DNA of 64,000 nucleotides from Hetaerina americana. Its lineage: Eukaryota; Arthropoda; Insecta; Odonata; Calopterygidae. The stretch is taken from assembly GCA_022747635.1 (NCBI GenBank), contig JAKTNV010000018.1:2326501-2390500 (forward strand), in the 5' to 3' direction. A program made the position numbers and the translations under genes. Each line of letters starts with the position of its first letter. Position 1 is the first letter of the stretch. The notes beneath the pieces are model-generated. The model was not told where the DNA came from and did no database searches. It was given only the letters and a program-made list of their open reading frames with translations. Shown here one piece after another: positions 34,341 to 45,006 of this stretch.

Positions 34341-36646
34341 GCATACATATAGTTTTTCTACCTCTCTGCTGCCCACTCATTCGTCCTAAGGGAGACGTCG
34401 TCCTGTCCTCTTTTTTCATTCTTCATCTCCTCCCGGATTCCTCGGCCAAGCCTCGAGGGGGAAATTGACTAGTTTCGAAGGGGCCTTACCTCAGTGGCCC
34501 TGGGGGCCGGCCGGCCCTTTGCCTTCCTCACCTGCGCGAGGCAATCCTCGACCACCGAGTGGATTCGCTCGTTCGCCTTCCCATTCACTCATTCCCCTCG
34601 CCCCCACCGCCTCATTCCCGCCCCCGGGGGCCTCTCTTCTTTCGCACGGACGCGGAGGCGAATGAAGATGAATCGCCGTCTCACTTGTGCGAGCAGGAGA
34701 GCATAGTGAATTAGTACGTCCTGGCGAATACACTTTTACGGCCCCAATTTCGCGAGTGTGATCGTCGCGTGGGACTCGGGGGGGGGGGGGGCTGTGCGCG
34801 TTGGGCAGGTCGCGTCCGTTTTCGAAGACTTCGGCGGGCGGGCGTGTCCCCGAGGAAGGGGGGCGTCGTGCGAGCTTACCCTCTTCTCCCGTCTCTCTCG
34901 GCGGATGGGGATGAATTAGATGATGACCAGTTGGTAAGTTGGCACTGCTCCCATTTCTCAGTTGACGCGCCCTGAAGGAATGTGCACGTGGGAGGGAACA
35001 ACATGCTCTTGAGGAGGGGGATGGAGGTTAGAATATGGAAGAATTAGAAGCCTCGCATCGGTTTGCCCTCCTCCTGGACCGCCACGAAAATGAGTGCAGA
35101 TGAAGCGAGGGGGAGGGGCTGACTAATGTCCACTCCCCCTCGATCGTCTGCTCCCTCGGGAAGGATCCCTTTCCCCATCCCCCCCCCTCTCCCCCGAAAT
35201 ATGAGTGCCCCTGATCACACGCAGACAGACCCGTGCTTCTTCTCCTCTTGCTTCTTTCACGTCGGAAAAAAATGTAACGGAGGGCTTCCGATGTCATGTC
35301 CCAGATAAGGAGCTCCGGCCATGTCGAAGGCTCGGGAAGAATAAGGAGCGTATGATTCGCCGGGACTCCTCGGGATTCCTTATTTTTTTCCGTCGCACCT
35401 TTATTACACGTATTCCTCACGTCCTCGTCTATCCTAACGGCCGATGTTCAGCGGGGGCGAAAGGGGGGGAGGGATTACTTCCCGTCTGACCCCCCCCTTT
35501 CCCGGCTCCCCCTCTCTCCTCCCCAAGGATTCACATTTAGTCTGAGTAGCGAGCCCTGCTATCGTTCGTTGACGGAGTGCACCAAGACCCGCTTGGGAGC
35601 GGGCGATAAATTTTCTTCCTTTGGTCGGAAAAGGGAGCGCAGTGAATCATCGGTGGAATCTCTCCGTTCGGGGGACTGAGGGAAAATGGAAGGGGACCTC
35701 GATGTGAGCGACTCCTGGACGCAGGAGGGAGGACGTGGGGAGAAAAAAGGGTCGTTTACGGAATGGATCCATTGATAAGTGTGTAAATGCACTGAGTGTA
35801 GTGTTCACTCCGTTTCTTTTGTATTTCTCTATTTGCGGTGCACGGTTGCGTCCTAAGCGTGGTGGTGTTGATTAAATCGCCACCAAGGATGGTATCCTCT
35901 CTTCGGCCAGTCACTGCTAGCGTCTCGCGTTTATGTCTAGTCAAGAGACATTTTCGATTCTCAGCATAATTTCCTGAAGTTTTACCCTCTTCTGTACATA
36001 GCCGATCAACTCGGGTCACTAATGCGCATTCGGTTTTGCCTGCCCCAAGAGGAATATTAAGGATTTCCTTTGCCCCAGATGTTTTTGTCAATACTTGTAT
36101 GAAATTCTGGGCTCTCAATGAAGACTGGAGTCTTAATGTATCCGTTTCGCTGAACGGTGCGAGACGTTTCTCCTTTGTCATTCCTTCGGTACATTCTCTC
36201 TCCCACTTCGCGTACTTCTGTGCAGCTTTTGCTGCGTACGACTTAATTATCTCGTTTTCTGGGTTCAGTCAACACGAGTCATAATAGTTATTAATAGTGC
36301 ATTCATTTGACTTGAGAACGAATTTTCTTGATGCTACAAAATATTGATATTACCTTGATTTACTCCGAAAACGTTTAGATTCTTGTTGGACACTTTTCTG
36401 TGGGAAGTCATTTATGTGACCAACACCACGCACCAACACAACCGCGTAATCATGTTGTTATTATGTGTTAAAACCTGGGCTCTGTTCCATTTAATGGAAA
36501 AAATGATATCAATATCAATCCCGTAGCAATTTCCTTTTTATCACTGGTTCTTAACTGCGTTCTCATTCCGGACTTAAGCAAGTTCCTTCTTTGAGAAAAT
36601 ATACTTATGTCAATGAATAACTTCATGGATCACGTCAATGAATAAC
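34341..36646. other. No recognised gene; one unassigned open frame
   Basis: Besides the minus-strand frame at 35756-36273 (separate entry) nothing is supported. G runs are at 34779-34790. The imperfect 25-base-spaced repeat of gtcaatgaataac (36609-36621, 36634-36646) lies directly upstream of the LINE A fragment. Confidence 0.5.
35756..36273 (-). CDS. Unrecognised 168-codon open frame
   Basis: A stop-to-stop frame on the minus strand; an ATG exists at 36181 (141 codons). I do not recognise it. Unlike most open frames in this window its composition is balanced: it has charged and hydrophobic residues in ordinary proportion and no Pro/Ser runs (for example KSYAAKAAQKYAKWERE near the upstream end). 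No signal peptide, membrane segment or catalytic motif is visible. A Lys/Arg-rich C-terminal half precedes the stop. It could be a host exon, an eroded transposon gene or chance; splice sites cannot be fixed. Confidence 0.18.
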
Positions 36647-36826
36647 ATGGCGCTAGTTCCGACAGCGTTCGAGTCACGTCGGGGGTACCTCAGGAAAGTG
36701 TAATCGGGCCGTTGCTTTTCTTGATTTTTGTTAACGATTTGAACCGCGAAGTGAAAAGTAAAATTGGGATTTTCGCGGATGACACGGTGATCTATCGGGA
36801 GATATCTGGGGATGAGGATCGTTTTA
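36647..36826 (+). mobile_element. LINE A reverse transcriptase fragment cut by the assembly gap
   Basis: About 95 percent identical to 39925-40100 (minus strand) of the full LINE A copy. It carries GPLLFLIFVNDLNREVKSK and FADDTVIYREISGDEDRF, the region with the two catalytic aspartates. The 5' edge at 36647 is abrupt; the 3' edge is the N run. The sequence after the gap is not LINE A, so the true extent is unknown. Confidence 0.9.
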
Positions 36827-36926
36827 NNNNNNNNNNNNNNNNNNNNNNNNNNNNNNNNNNNNNNNNNNNNNNNNNNNNNNNNNNNNNNNNNNNNNNNNNN
36901 NNNNNNNNNNNNNNNNNNNNNNNNNN
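36827..36926. other. Assembly gap (100 N)
   Basis: Exactly 100 N characters, a length commonly used for gaps of unknown size. It falls inside a LINE A copy, so the join is likely to have failed on that repeat. Confidence 0.98.
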
Positions 36927-38107
36927 ACTATCAAGAAATCTCATAATGTTAGTGCCAATAATGTAATACGTTTGAAGAAGATTCATGCGATGGCTCCAAT
37001 CACGCGGGCGGAATCCGTTCGGGTCAAGGCGACCGGTTCGTTCCTTTGACCACCCGAAAAAGACATTATCTCGTCGGCCACTCCGGTCTTACCGCTTGCA
37101 TTGCGTCGACAGGCCACCACTACTGGTCACCTGGAACTGGGGGTGACCACCCCCGTTAAGCAGGCTCCCCGCCTCTCCCTCCCTCCCTCGCCGAAAAACG
37201 CCGCACCCATTCCAGTGTGCCCCCTCGCCATGCTCCTCCCCGTTTGCCGCGCTTTGTCTTCCTCTTCGCGACTGCCCCCGGGCGCGCCCTCCGAGAGCGC
37301 GGGGGGCAGTTGCCGCGCTAATTACCCCCTGCCCCACTCCCCTGTCATATTCAGCAGCCTATCGAAGGAGTTCGAGACCCCAGTTGCGCCCCCCCCCCCT
37401 CGTAGAACTTCTGCCCTCCGCAACTCTCATCTCCGTCCCCTCCACCCCACGACTCACAACCGCTGCATGTTGTCCCTACAACCCCCCTCCCCCCCCCCAA
37501 CACCCGGCGCAAACAGCGATCTGCCAACATCTCAAGCATCCACCCACACTCGTACCACCCTCCTAAATACTACTTCCACCCCCCTCCACTTCTGCCCCAA
37601 TTCATGCCACCGCCCACCCCCACGCCTCCCGGCGGGAAAATGGAGCAAACAGGATTCCAACGTGCGGCGAACCCCCCCTCCGTTCGTCTCCCGCCTCACC
37701 CCCCCCCCCCCCAACCCCCCCCCCAATTCCAAATGCCCTCGGCCCCTCCTCCCCCCCTCTTCTGTTTTCGGTCCCCTTGGTATTCGGCGTGTCACATTTG
37801 GCCGTCCACGCTCATATTATTCTCCTTCCTTCCACTATTTTAAATCTCTTCGCTTCCTAATCGCTTGGAATGAGTTAAAAACGGCGGGGAGACGGGTTGA
37901 TTCTATTTCGCTGACGCAAGCAAACAATCTCCTGCAATGGGAAGTCTGGATTGAGGCACAAATGTTTATACTCTTCCAAATGCTAGAAATTCCCTTTTTG
38001 TCAACTCTAATAGGCTCAATGACTGCAACATATTTTAACTTCTTCTTTTAAAGAGTTAGTGGAAATCGTGTGCATTAGTTGCCTCCTTGTAGATAGCACT
38101 CGCTTGT
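36927..38107. other. No recognisable gene; C-rich block 37140-37790
   Basis: The plus strand from about 37140 to 37790 is dominated by C with runs of 8-12. The 316-codon open frame through it (37101-38051) is Pro/Ser/Thr-rich without domains and is taken as compositional. Confidence 0.55.
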
Positions 38108-38640
38108 ACTTCTACATCTACTTAATACCCCGCAAGCCGCCGCAAGGGCGTGTGGCGGGGGGTGTTAGGACACCATCCGTAATTTAGAAAAGAAAAAGAA
38201 AAAAAAAAACCGCTTGCAATAACCACAAAATCATACATCCACAAAAAAAAACATGGCATCCATTCGTGCAAGAACACTTACACCCCACACACATGCAAAC
38301 ACTCAATCTACATCTTACATACACATTCACCTGATAGTATACCTAACAGCTTTGCAGTGTTTAACTTTGCTCCGACTTGTAAATTCAATGTTTTTAATAT
38401 TTCTAAAGTGACTTCGGTTTCTTACTATTATGATTTCTGATTGTTCGGGGAAAGAATGAGTATTTGTACCTATCTGTCCTGGAATCTATCTCCCTTAGTT
38501 TATCTTTGTGGTCTGATCTACCTGAGTAGTGTGGGGCCATTATAATTCCTTCAGTGTCATAGTTAAACTCGTTTGTTCTGAACCTTTCTAAAAGTCTAAG
38601 CCTCGCTTGTTCTCTCCGCACTTCAAGTGGTTCCCCAGCC
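38108..38640 (-). mobile_element. LINE B copy, 3' part (interrupted by LINE A)
   Basis: Minus strand: the end of the RT frame (LRLLERFRTNEFNYDTEG, then RYKYSFFPRTI), 3' UTR, GC-rich hairpin and gatgta-type tail at about 38110. It stops at 38640 (ggttccccagcc), exactly where LINE A begins. The sequence resumes at 43642 (agcctaaatcccc), so both pieces are one 5'-truncated LINE B. Confidence 0.9.
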
Positions 38641-39202
38641 TACATCTACATCTACATAATACCCCGCAAGCCGCCGCAAGGGCGTGTGGCGGGGGGTGTT
38701 AGGTCACCAACCGTAAAAACGAAAAATACCACATGCAAAAAACAACACGGAAAATTACACCCCAGCAGCGCACACACTCATGCAAAACTCCCTCCATCCA
38801 ATACTCATGCAAACACATACACCGCAAAAAAAACACAAATAAACTGCACCCCAGGATACAGCACGAAAGCCATCCTAAAACACGCAAGCCAGGACAACAA
38901 CAAGCAAGAATATGAAACATCACTACCACATGAAAATGCACCACAAAACACTCAACCCCCCAAAGAGACAGTAAAAGGAAGGGAATTCGACCCAACGTTG
39001 CAGGTAGCAGGAGTTTCCCCCCCGCCGGGAGGGAAGAGGGACTGAAAGGGAAACTTAAAAACAGATGAACAGAACACGAATGATGTCATGCGGAAAGAAT
39101 GGGTTATTATAACAAAACACATAAGGTTAGTGGAGGAGCATGCATTTAAGTGGAACTAATTATTTTTTAGACACTGAGGGTGGCAAGTGGAATTTTTACT
39201 AT

Positions 39203-41301
39203 CTATAATCCTACAGTTGCTATCCCGTATTGTCCGTGGGAAGAAGGAGTCCTTGAGTCGGCTAGTCCTGGCATCGTAGATGCCAGGACTAGCCGACATC
39301 TACTCTGGTATTTCCCCGAATTTTTATATGCATGATCCAAGCGACCAATGTATGTAGGAGTACGAATAATCTGCGAAACCTCGGTGCTGAAACATGCGGA
39401 TCTGAATTTATTTAATAATTTCAGTCTTGCATTGAATCGTCTCTCTTCTAATGATTCCCACCCCAAATCCATGAGCATTTCGGTAACGCTTTGCGTTTTA
39501 TCGTAGGAATTTTTTTACAAAACGGGCTGCCCGGCGTTGAACCTTCTCAATTTCCCGAATGAGACCTTTTTCACTCGGGTCCCACACGCTGCATGCGTAT
39601 TCTAAATGAGGCCTTACGAGAGCGTGGTAACAACGTTCCTTGACCTTTGAGTCACTTTTGCCGACAATGCGTCTAATGAATCCCAATTTTTTATTTGCTT
39701 GACCGCAGACTTTACGTATGTGAGTCCCCCAAGTTAAGTCTTTTGTGAATGTGACACCCCGGTATTTTACCGTATCAACTACTGCTAGGTCACCTCCAGC
39801 TAATTTGTAAGCAAACCCCGTTGATCTTTTAAAGAAATTTACCACTGAACATTTATTATAATTTAGAGTCAATCCCCAGTTAGAACACCATTTAGTAATG
39901 CAATCTAAATCCTGCGCTAGAATAAAACGATCCTCATCCCCAGATATCTCCCGATAGATCACCGTGTCATCCGCAAACATCCTAATGTTACTTTTCACTT
40001 CGCGGTTCAAATCGTTAACAAAAATCAAGAAAAGTAACGGCCCGATCACACTTCCCTGAGGTACCCCCGACGTGACTCGAACGCTGTCGGAACTAGCGCC
40101 ATCAAGGACTACCCTCTGTTCCCGCTCTGAAAGAAAATCTTTAACCCAACTTATAGCGCCCTTGTTTATTACCCGCGACCTTTAATTTATGAATGAGTTT
40201 ACCATGTGGGACCTTATCAAATGCCTTTTGAAAATCTAAGAAGATGGCATCCACTTGCCTACCTCTCTCACCCGATAAAAGTAAATCATGTGTAAATAAT
40301 CCTAATTGGGTCTCGCAGGAGCGGGTTTTCCTGAATCCGTGTTGATTGTCACTTAAAAAGTTAATATTGTCAAGGTGTCTCATTATTGAACTGACAATTA
40401 TGTGCTCTAAGATTTTGCAACAGATAGAAGTGAGAGATATAGGTCTGTAATTACTGGGATCCTCCCTGTCACCACTTTTAAAATAGGCGTTATTTGCGCG
40501 GTTTTCCAAATCTTAGGTACTTTGCACTCTGTGAGGGATTTTTTAAATATAAATTCAAGGTACGGGGCAATGTTTGGAGCTAAATGTTTTATCACCCTAG
40601 CTGGTATATTTTCGGGACCCGGGGATTTGTTGGGTTTAATCTCGTTAAGCAATTTTAGAATTCCTTGTTGGTCCACGGTTATTTTTTCCATGGGTGGAGT
40701 ATGTATTGTTTCTTGGAGATATGCGGTGGCAACATCATTCGAGAAAACGCTTTGGAAGAATGAATTTAAGATGTTAGCTTTAACCTCGCTGTCTGTATGA
40801 ATTATATTGCTACAATCCCTTAAGCAAGCCACGGTTTGTTTACTCCCATTTACTTCCCTAACATATGACCAGAAAGCTTTGGGGTCAGTGTCCAAGTGCT
40901 CGCAAAGTACTTTGCGTTTAAAGTCCAGTAAAGCGCTACGTAATTGTTTTTTGGTTTCAATTTTAGAGGATCTATATGTGTCCCATAATTGTTTATTCTC
41001 AGGAGATGATGTGTTCACGCCTGCCCTCTTTACCCTATAGTGTAGCATTCTCTGCTTTCGAAGGGCTTTTCTAACGTCTTTATTGTACCACCTGGGGTCG
41101 CGATTTGCTTTAACGTATTTTATAGGTTTGAAATCTACGATTCCTTTTTGCATGATATTGACAAATTCTGTCCAAGTTTTCTTCCACGTTGACATGACTT
41201 AAGCGGGTTTTGAACTCGGGTAGTGAAGAGTTTAATTGGATTGGCAAAAGATTCAAAGTCTGCTTTATGGTAATTATAAATTTTTCTTTTTGGTTTAACA
41301 A
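39203..41301 (-). pseudogene. LINE A ORF2, reverse transcriptase part
   Basis: Reverse transcriptase for target-primed reverse transcription of the LINE RNA. The blocks appear in order on the minus strand: NKSPGPENIPARVIKHL, NYRPISLTSICCKILEH, QHGFRKTRSCETQL, FLDFQKAFDKVPHGK (first catalytic Asp), GVPQGSVIGPLLFLIFVND, MFADDTVIYREI (catalytic Asp pair), WGLTLNYNKCSV, LVRPHLEYACSVWDP, and the C-terminal DLGWESLEERRFNARLKLL. At least three frameshifts split it (near 40500-40440, 40150-40050 and 39500), and the extreme C-terminus is scrambled by an inserted palindrome. The catalytic residues themselves are intact, so the damage is in the reading frame. Confidence 0.92.
39257..39297. repeat. Perfect 19-bp hairpin inside LINE A
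   Basis: Arms gtcggctagtcctggcatc (39257-39275) and its exact complement (39279-39297) surround a 3-base loop. The other LINE A copies (54330, 61160) have only one arm (gatgccagaactagccg). The second arm is therefore an inverted duplication private to this copy, and it shifts the C-terminal RT frame. Confidence 0.9.
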
Positions 41302-41373
41302 TCTTTTTTTATTGCTATGTCCAAATGGACATTAATTGCTTTATGGTCACTCAAGCCCTCATCAGTTGATACA

Positions 41374-42060
41374 CTAATAATACGTTCCGGCGGTGTTTGT
41401 AAGAAATAGATCCAATATGTTCTTTCCACGGGTGGGCATGCGTACTGCTTGATGGAGGGAGTTTCTTTGAACCAATTTTATCATGGAATTGCAAGATTCG
41501 CGATCGCGGGTCCCAGATTTAACGATATTGCTGTCCCAATCTATACCAGGGAGGTTAAAAGTCGCCACCAATTATGTTTATGCTGTTATAATATTTACGT
41601 GTAAACTTGTGAATTTGATCGTTGAGGGTGTGATGTGTTTTCAAATCTGAGTCTGGAGGTCTGTAGAAAGAGCATAAATTTATGTTGGGTTGATTGGTCC
41701 GTAGTAAGGTGCACCAAACACTTTCTATGTTATTATTTCAAATGAAACTTGCCTGCTTTCAAAATGACTTTTAACTGCCACGAAAACCCCTCCTCCGGGT
41801 CTTGTATCTCTATCGTGTCGGTAAACTTTGAAATCTATTGGGAAAATTTCTTGGTCATTAATGTCATTGCACAGCCAACTCTCTGTGCCTAATACTATAT
41901 CAGCGGAATGAGTTTGGATTATGTGTTCTAGATGCGCTGATTTGTTCTTGAGGCTTCTGCAATTTATAACAAGTATAGTTAAATTATTTTGATGTTGAAT
42001 AACGTCCTTATTAGTGCCTGACTGTAATTTAGGACGCCTTTGTGGGGAAGTGCGTGTCAC
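41374..42060 (-). pseudogene. LINE A ORF2, apurinic-type endonuclease part
   Basis: N-terminal endonuclease that nicks target DNA. Motifs on the minus strand: LVINCRSLKNKSAHLE, GTESWL (metal-binding Glu), YRHDRDTRPGGGVFVAVK, then after a frameshift near 41725-41571 FNLPGIDWDSN and ILDLFLTN. The SDH box (EGLSDHKA) follows in another frame near 41345, just past the piece given here. These are the standard blocks of the LINE exonuclease-endonuclease-phosphatase fold. The start is placed at the first Met of the open piece; true translation may begin further upstream. Confidence 0.88.
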
Positions 42061-42213
42061 ATGTCTTTCTAAATCAATGCCTGTGTTGTCGGTGACTTTT
42101 ATATTTTTATTAATAATATTATACGCGCTATCCCCAGATGTTATTGACCCACTAAGTGACCTGCCCTCTATCCTAAAAAAGGCCTACAGTGGTCGAGTAT
42201 CCTATCCGCTACC

Positions 42214-43196
42214 TTACTTCGCCGCTTCCGCCGTGTAATGGACCCCAGATCGGTTAAGGGGAGTCCTGCAAGATCGGAGGGTTGGTCTGAGGTCGACGAA
42301 GGAGGCTCCTATGTCCGAGCAGAATCTCGATAGTCTCTGGTTTATGCCTTCCACTCGGCTCCAAACCAGAGACCCGCGATCCTCCCTCGGAACGATGCTG
42401 CAGACCGTTAGTCCCAGCCGAACCCCCTCGACGCCCTGGACGCGCTTCACCTCGGAGCTCAGTTCCCTAAGGGAACGAAGGACCTCCTCGGATCCACGGT
42501 CCGTGACGTCGTTGGTGCCCACATGGGCCACGACCTGCAGCCTAGAGCACTTCGTGCCTTTGACCGCCGCCTCGATCGCCTTCGTCACCTGAGGGACTCC
42601 TCCACCTGGTATACACCAGGCGGTCACCCGTTGATCGGCGCCTACGCGGCGCGCCCTTTCCCTCAATGGGACCATTACACGACGGACATTCGAGCTACCT
42701 ATTACTACAACCTCCCTCCCTTCCCGTTCCCTGACGTCTTACCCTAGGCAGTGCCCTCGGAGTAGGGGTAGGGGCTGCAGGTACGGTGGTGCTGTCATCC
42801 GACAACACCTGGTACCTGTTGGAGACGGGGATGGTATCTGCCTCCGCAGAGTCCAATCCACGCCGCAGCGTTACCTTCCCCTTGCCCCGAGAGACAACCC
42901 TCCAATCGTCTGACCTACGGACGTGAGACAACTCCCTCGTTGGGAGATGGGACACGGGGTAGGTCTCTAATCGCCCAGCAGCGTGTAGCATTCGGACGAA
43001 TCCGTGCACCCATATGGGCGTGGTGGGTTTTCGTATTCCCACCCCGAGCACCATCTCTCCTGAGTGGAGTCCTCCGGCCAGCGATCTCCGATCGAAGCTC
43101 CCGCACCATTCTCTCCAGCATGACAATACGGGCCCTTAAAGCCGCGCATTCGCCAGTGCCTTCGAGCATGGCAACAGGGGACCTAGATGAAGCCAT
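42214..43196 (-). pseudogene. LINE A ORF1 with esterase (SGNH-hydrolase-like) domain
   Basis: The first ORF of the LINE; ORF1 products of this group bind RNA or membranes during retrotransposition. The reading starts at 43196 with a short helical, possibly coiled-coil stretch (RARIVMLERMVRELRSEIAG). A middle part follows with RRSDDWRVVSRGKGKVTLRR and VSNRYQVLSDD. Then come the esterase blocks: VVVIGSSNVRRVMVP (GDS-like block I), VVAHVGTNDV (block with G-x-N-D) and SGVHYTAEAAK (catalytic His block). Two frameshifts are needed, one between about 43100 and 42950 and one near 42715-42735. Esterase-type ORF1 is known from CR1 elements. The nucleophile block reads GSSN where GDS is usual, so activity is uncertain even before the frameshifts. 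Confidence 0.82.
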
Positions 43197-43641
43197 CCTA
43201 ATTAAACTACTGAGTTCCCAACAAAAGCTAACCTGTATACACTATGCTAAAATTTCTAAGAGGGGTTAGTTAAATTTAGCTCAATCAATAAGTTACGCTT
43301 TGTAAGTAAGTAAAGAAAGGAAAGAAAAAAGATGGTAAAGAAAATAAAACACTCACCGATAACCAATTAGATTCGACGGACAAAAACCACCGCAAGCCAC
43401 TAAGAGTACCCACTAGGAATACCACCAAACTATTAAAAACTAATAACAAACAGCACAAAAACTAAAATAAACTAACTATTTCACAAAATTTAAGCTAACA
43501 CTAAACTACACTTCACTAGGGAAGAACAAACACAGAAGTAACAGCAGGCACGCAGGTAGTCTCAGGTAGGGTCGAACCGGTTCTAGGGAGCGAGCTCGAG
43601 CACGTCTGTTCTCGGCAGAAGCCAGGCAGAGAATGACAGAG
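43197..43641 (-). promoter_or_regulatory. LINE A 5' UTR, likely internal Pol II promoter
   Basis: About 445 bases between the insertion edge and ORF1. A full-length LINE must carry its promoter here; this is inferred from family biology. The element starts ctctgtcattctctgcctgg on the minus strand. I see no TATA box at the expected place. The middle is A/T-rich with few open codons. Confidence 0.45.
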
Positions 43642-43820
43642 AGCCTAAATCCCCTAAGAGACCTGTCACACTTGTGTTCTTATCATAACAATTTTTAACG
43701 AATCTAGCGGATTTTCTCTGGACTTAATCTAATTTTTTTGCCAAATTTTCTCCCAAGGATCCCAAATACTTACGGCATATTCCAAATGAGGTCTGACTAG
43801 AGCAAAATAACACCTCTCTT
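43642..43820 (-). mobile_element. LINE B copy, 5' part of the interrupted element
   Basis: Continues the LINE B sequence broken at 38640. The minus strand encodes the RT region around ERCYFALVRPHLEYA, then IWDPWEKIWQKELDKVQ and TGLLGDLG (compare 46400-46590). It ends at about 43820 by 5' truncation. Confidence 0.88.
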
Positions 43821-44107
43821 AAATTCTGTGCCCGGCTGCATTCGTCCCTCCCCCTTCCCCGGTCAAGCGTGGCCTGGCCGATCGAATGAAGCACGTGTCG
43901 GGCCACTTCTTGTGACTGGCGGGCCGCCCTCTCACCTCTGATTGCCCCCCGCCGAGGCAAGCGAGCGAATGTTTTCTTGAATATATTCCCCGGGTGCTTC
44001 GTCCCATTCGTTTGTCTGTAGTCCCTGTCCACATATCAAGGTCGTACTTTCTATTTAGTTTCGTAAATAAATAGTCTATATTCGCGTAGTATTGGGTAAG
44101 TGTTTAA
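43821..44107. other. Unique spacer between two LINE B copies
   Basis: GC-rich then AT-rich sequence not matching any repeat in the window. It looks like the original host DNA between two insertions. Confidence 0.55.
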
Positions 44108-44855
44108 TATATAATAAGTGTTAATCCCCATTTATTGCACCATTCCGAGATATTGTCTAAGTCTCTAGAGAGTAGCTCTCGATCTAGTTGGCTCTCCTTA
44201 TTTCCCTGTACTCCACCGTGTCGTCAGCAAATAACCTCAGATTGCTACCAACGTGTGTGCTTAAGTCAATTATGTATATTAAGAACAGAAGAGGCCCTAT
44301 TACACTTCCCTTGGGGACGCCCGAAGTTACATCTCTAACCTTTGAGCACAACCCGGAGAGAACAAGCGAGACTTGGACTTTTAGAAAGGTTCAGAACAAA
44401 CGAGTTAACTATGACACTGAAGGAATTCTAATGGCCCCACACTACTTAGGTAGATCAGACCACAAAGATAAATTAAGGGAGATAGATTCCAGGACGGATA
44501 GGTAAAAATACTCATTCTTTTCCCCGAACAATCAGAAATCATGATGGTAAGAAACCGAAGTCACTTTAGAAATATTAAAAACATTGAATTTAAAAGTTGG
44601 AGCAAAGTTAAACACTACAAAGCTGTTAGGTATACTTTCAGGTGCATGTGTATGTTAGTTGGTAGTTGAGTGTTTGCATGTGTGTGGGGTGTAAGTGTTC
44701 TTGCATGAATGTATGCCATGGTATTGTTGTGGATTTATGATTTTGTGGTTCTTGCCTGCGGTTTTTTTTTCTTTTCTAAATTACGGTTGGTGTCCTAACA
44801 CCCCCCGCCCACACGCTCTTGCGGCGGTTTTCGAGGTATGATGTAGATGTAGATG
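44108..44855 (+). mobile_element. LINE B copy with inverted 5' segment
   Basis: The 3' part (44353-44855) is in plus orientation: end of the RT frame (RTSETWTFRKVQNKRV..., degraded), 3' UTR, hairpin and gatgta tail. The preceding 44108-44352 is LINE B RT sequence in minus orientation, covering the GVPQGSVIGPLLFLIYIND and FADDTV region. The switch at 44352/44353 is direct: gagcacaaccc joins ggagagaacaagcgag. This layout, 5' piece inverted before a normal 3' piece, is what twin priming produces. Confidence 0.85.
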
Positions 44856-44867
44856 AGTATATACCAT

Positions 44868-45006
44868 GTTTTTTTCGTGGATGTTATACATTTGTAGCTT
44901 TTGCATGCGGTTTTTTTCCTTTCTTAATTACGGGTGGTTTTCTGACACCCCCCCGCCTTACGCCCTTGCGGCGGTTTTTTGGGTGTTTAATAGATGTAGA
45001 TGTAAC
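44868..45006 (+). mobile_element. LINE B-type 3' end fragment
   Basis: Only the last part of the 3' UTR is present, with a diverged GC-rich hairpin (cgcccttgcggcgg) and a gatgta tail (about 44995-45004). It follows the previous LINE tail within 15 bases, so the new copy probably inserted into the earlier tail. Confidence 0.78.

Larger units (their letters stand above)
38641..43641 (-). mobile_element. LINE A, near full-length CR1-type retrotransposon (5.0 kb)
   Basis: Minus-strand order: 5' UTR (43641 to about 43200), ORF1 with an esterase domain, ORF2 with AP-endonuclease and reverse transcriptase, 3' UTR, a GC-rich hairpin and gatgta repeats (tail at 38641-38660). It sits inside LINE B with agcc repeated at 38637-38640 and 43642-43645. 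ORF1 with an SGNH/esterase fold and a tail of short tandem repeats, not poly(A), are known features of the CR1 group. Multiple frameshifts and the 39257-39297 palindrome make this copy inactive. Shorter copies are at 36647, 54170, 56339 and 61155. Confidence 0.93.

Noticed and set aside
37101..38051. 316-codon open frame on the plus strand, the longest in the window
   Set aside because: It runs through a C-rich block. The product is a Pro/Ser/Thr-rich string without domains, and overlapping frames are also open there, so composition explains it.
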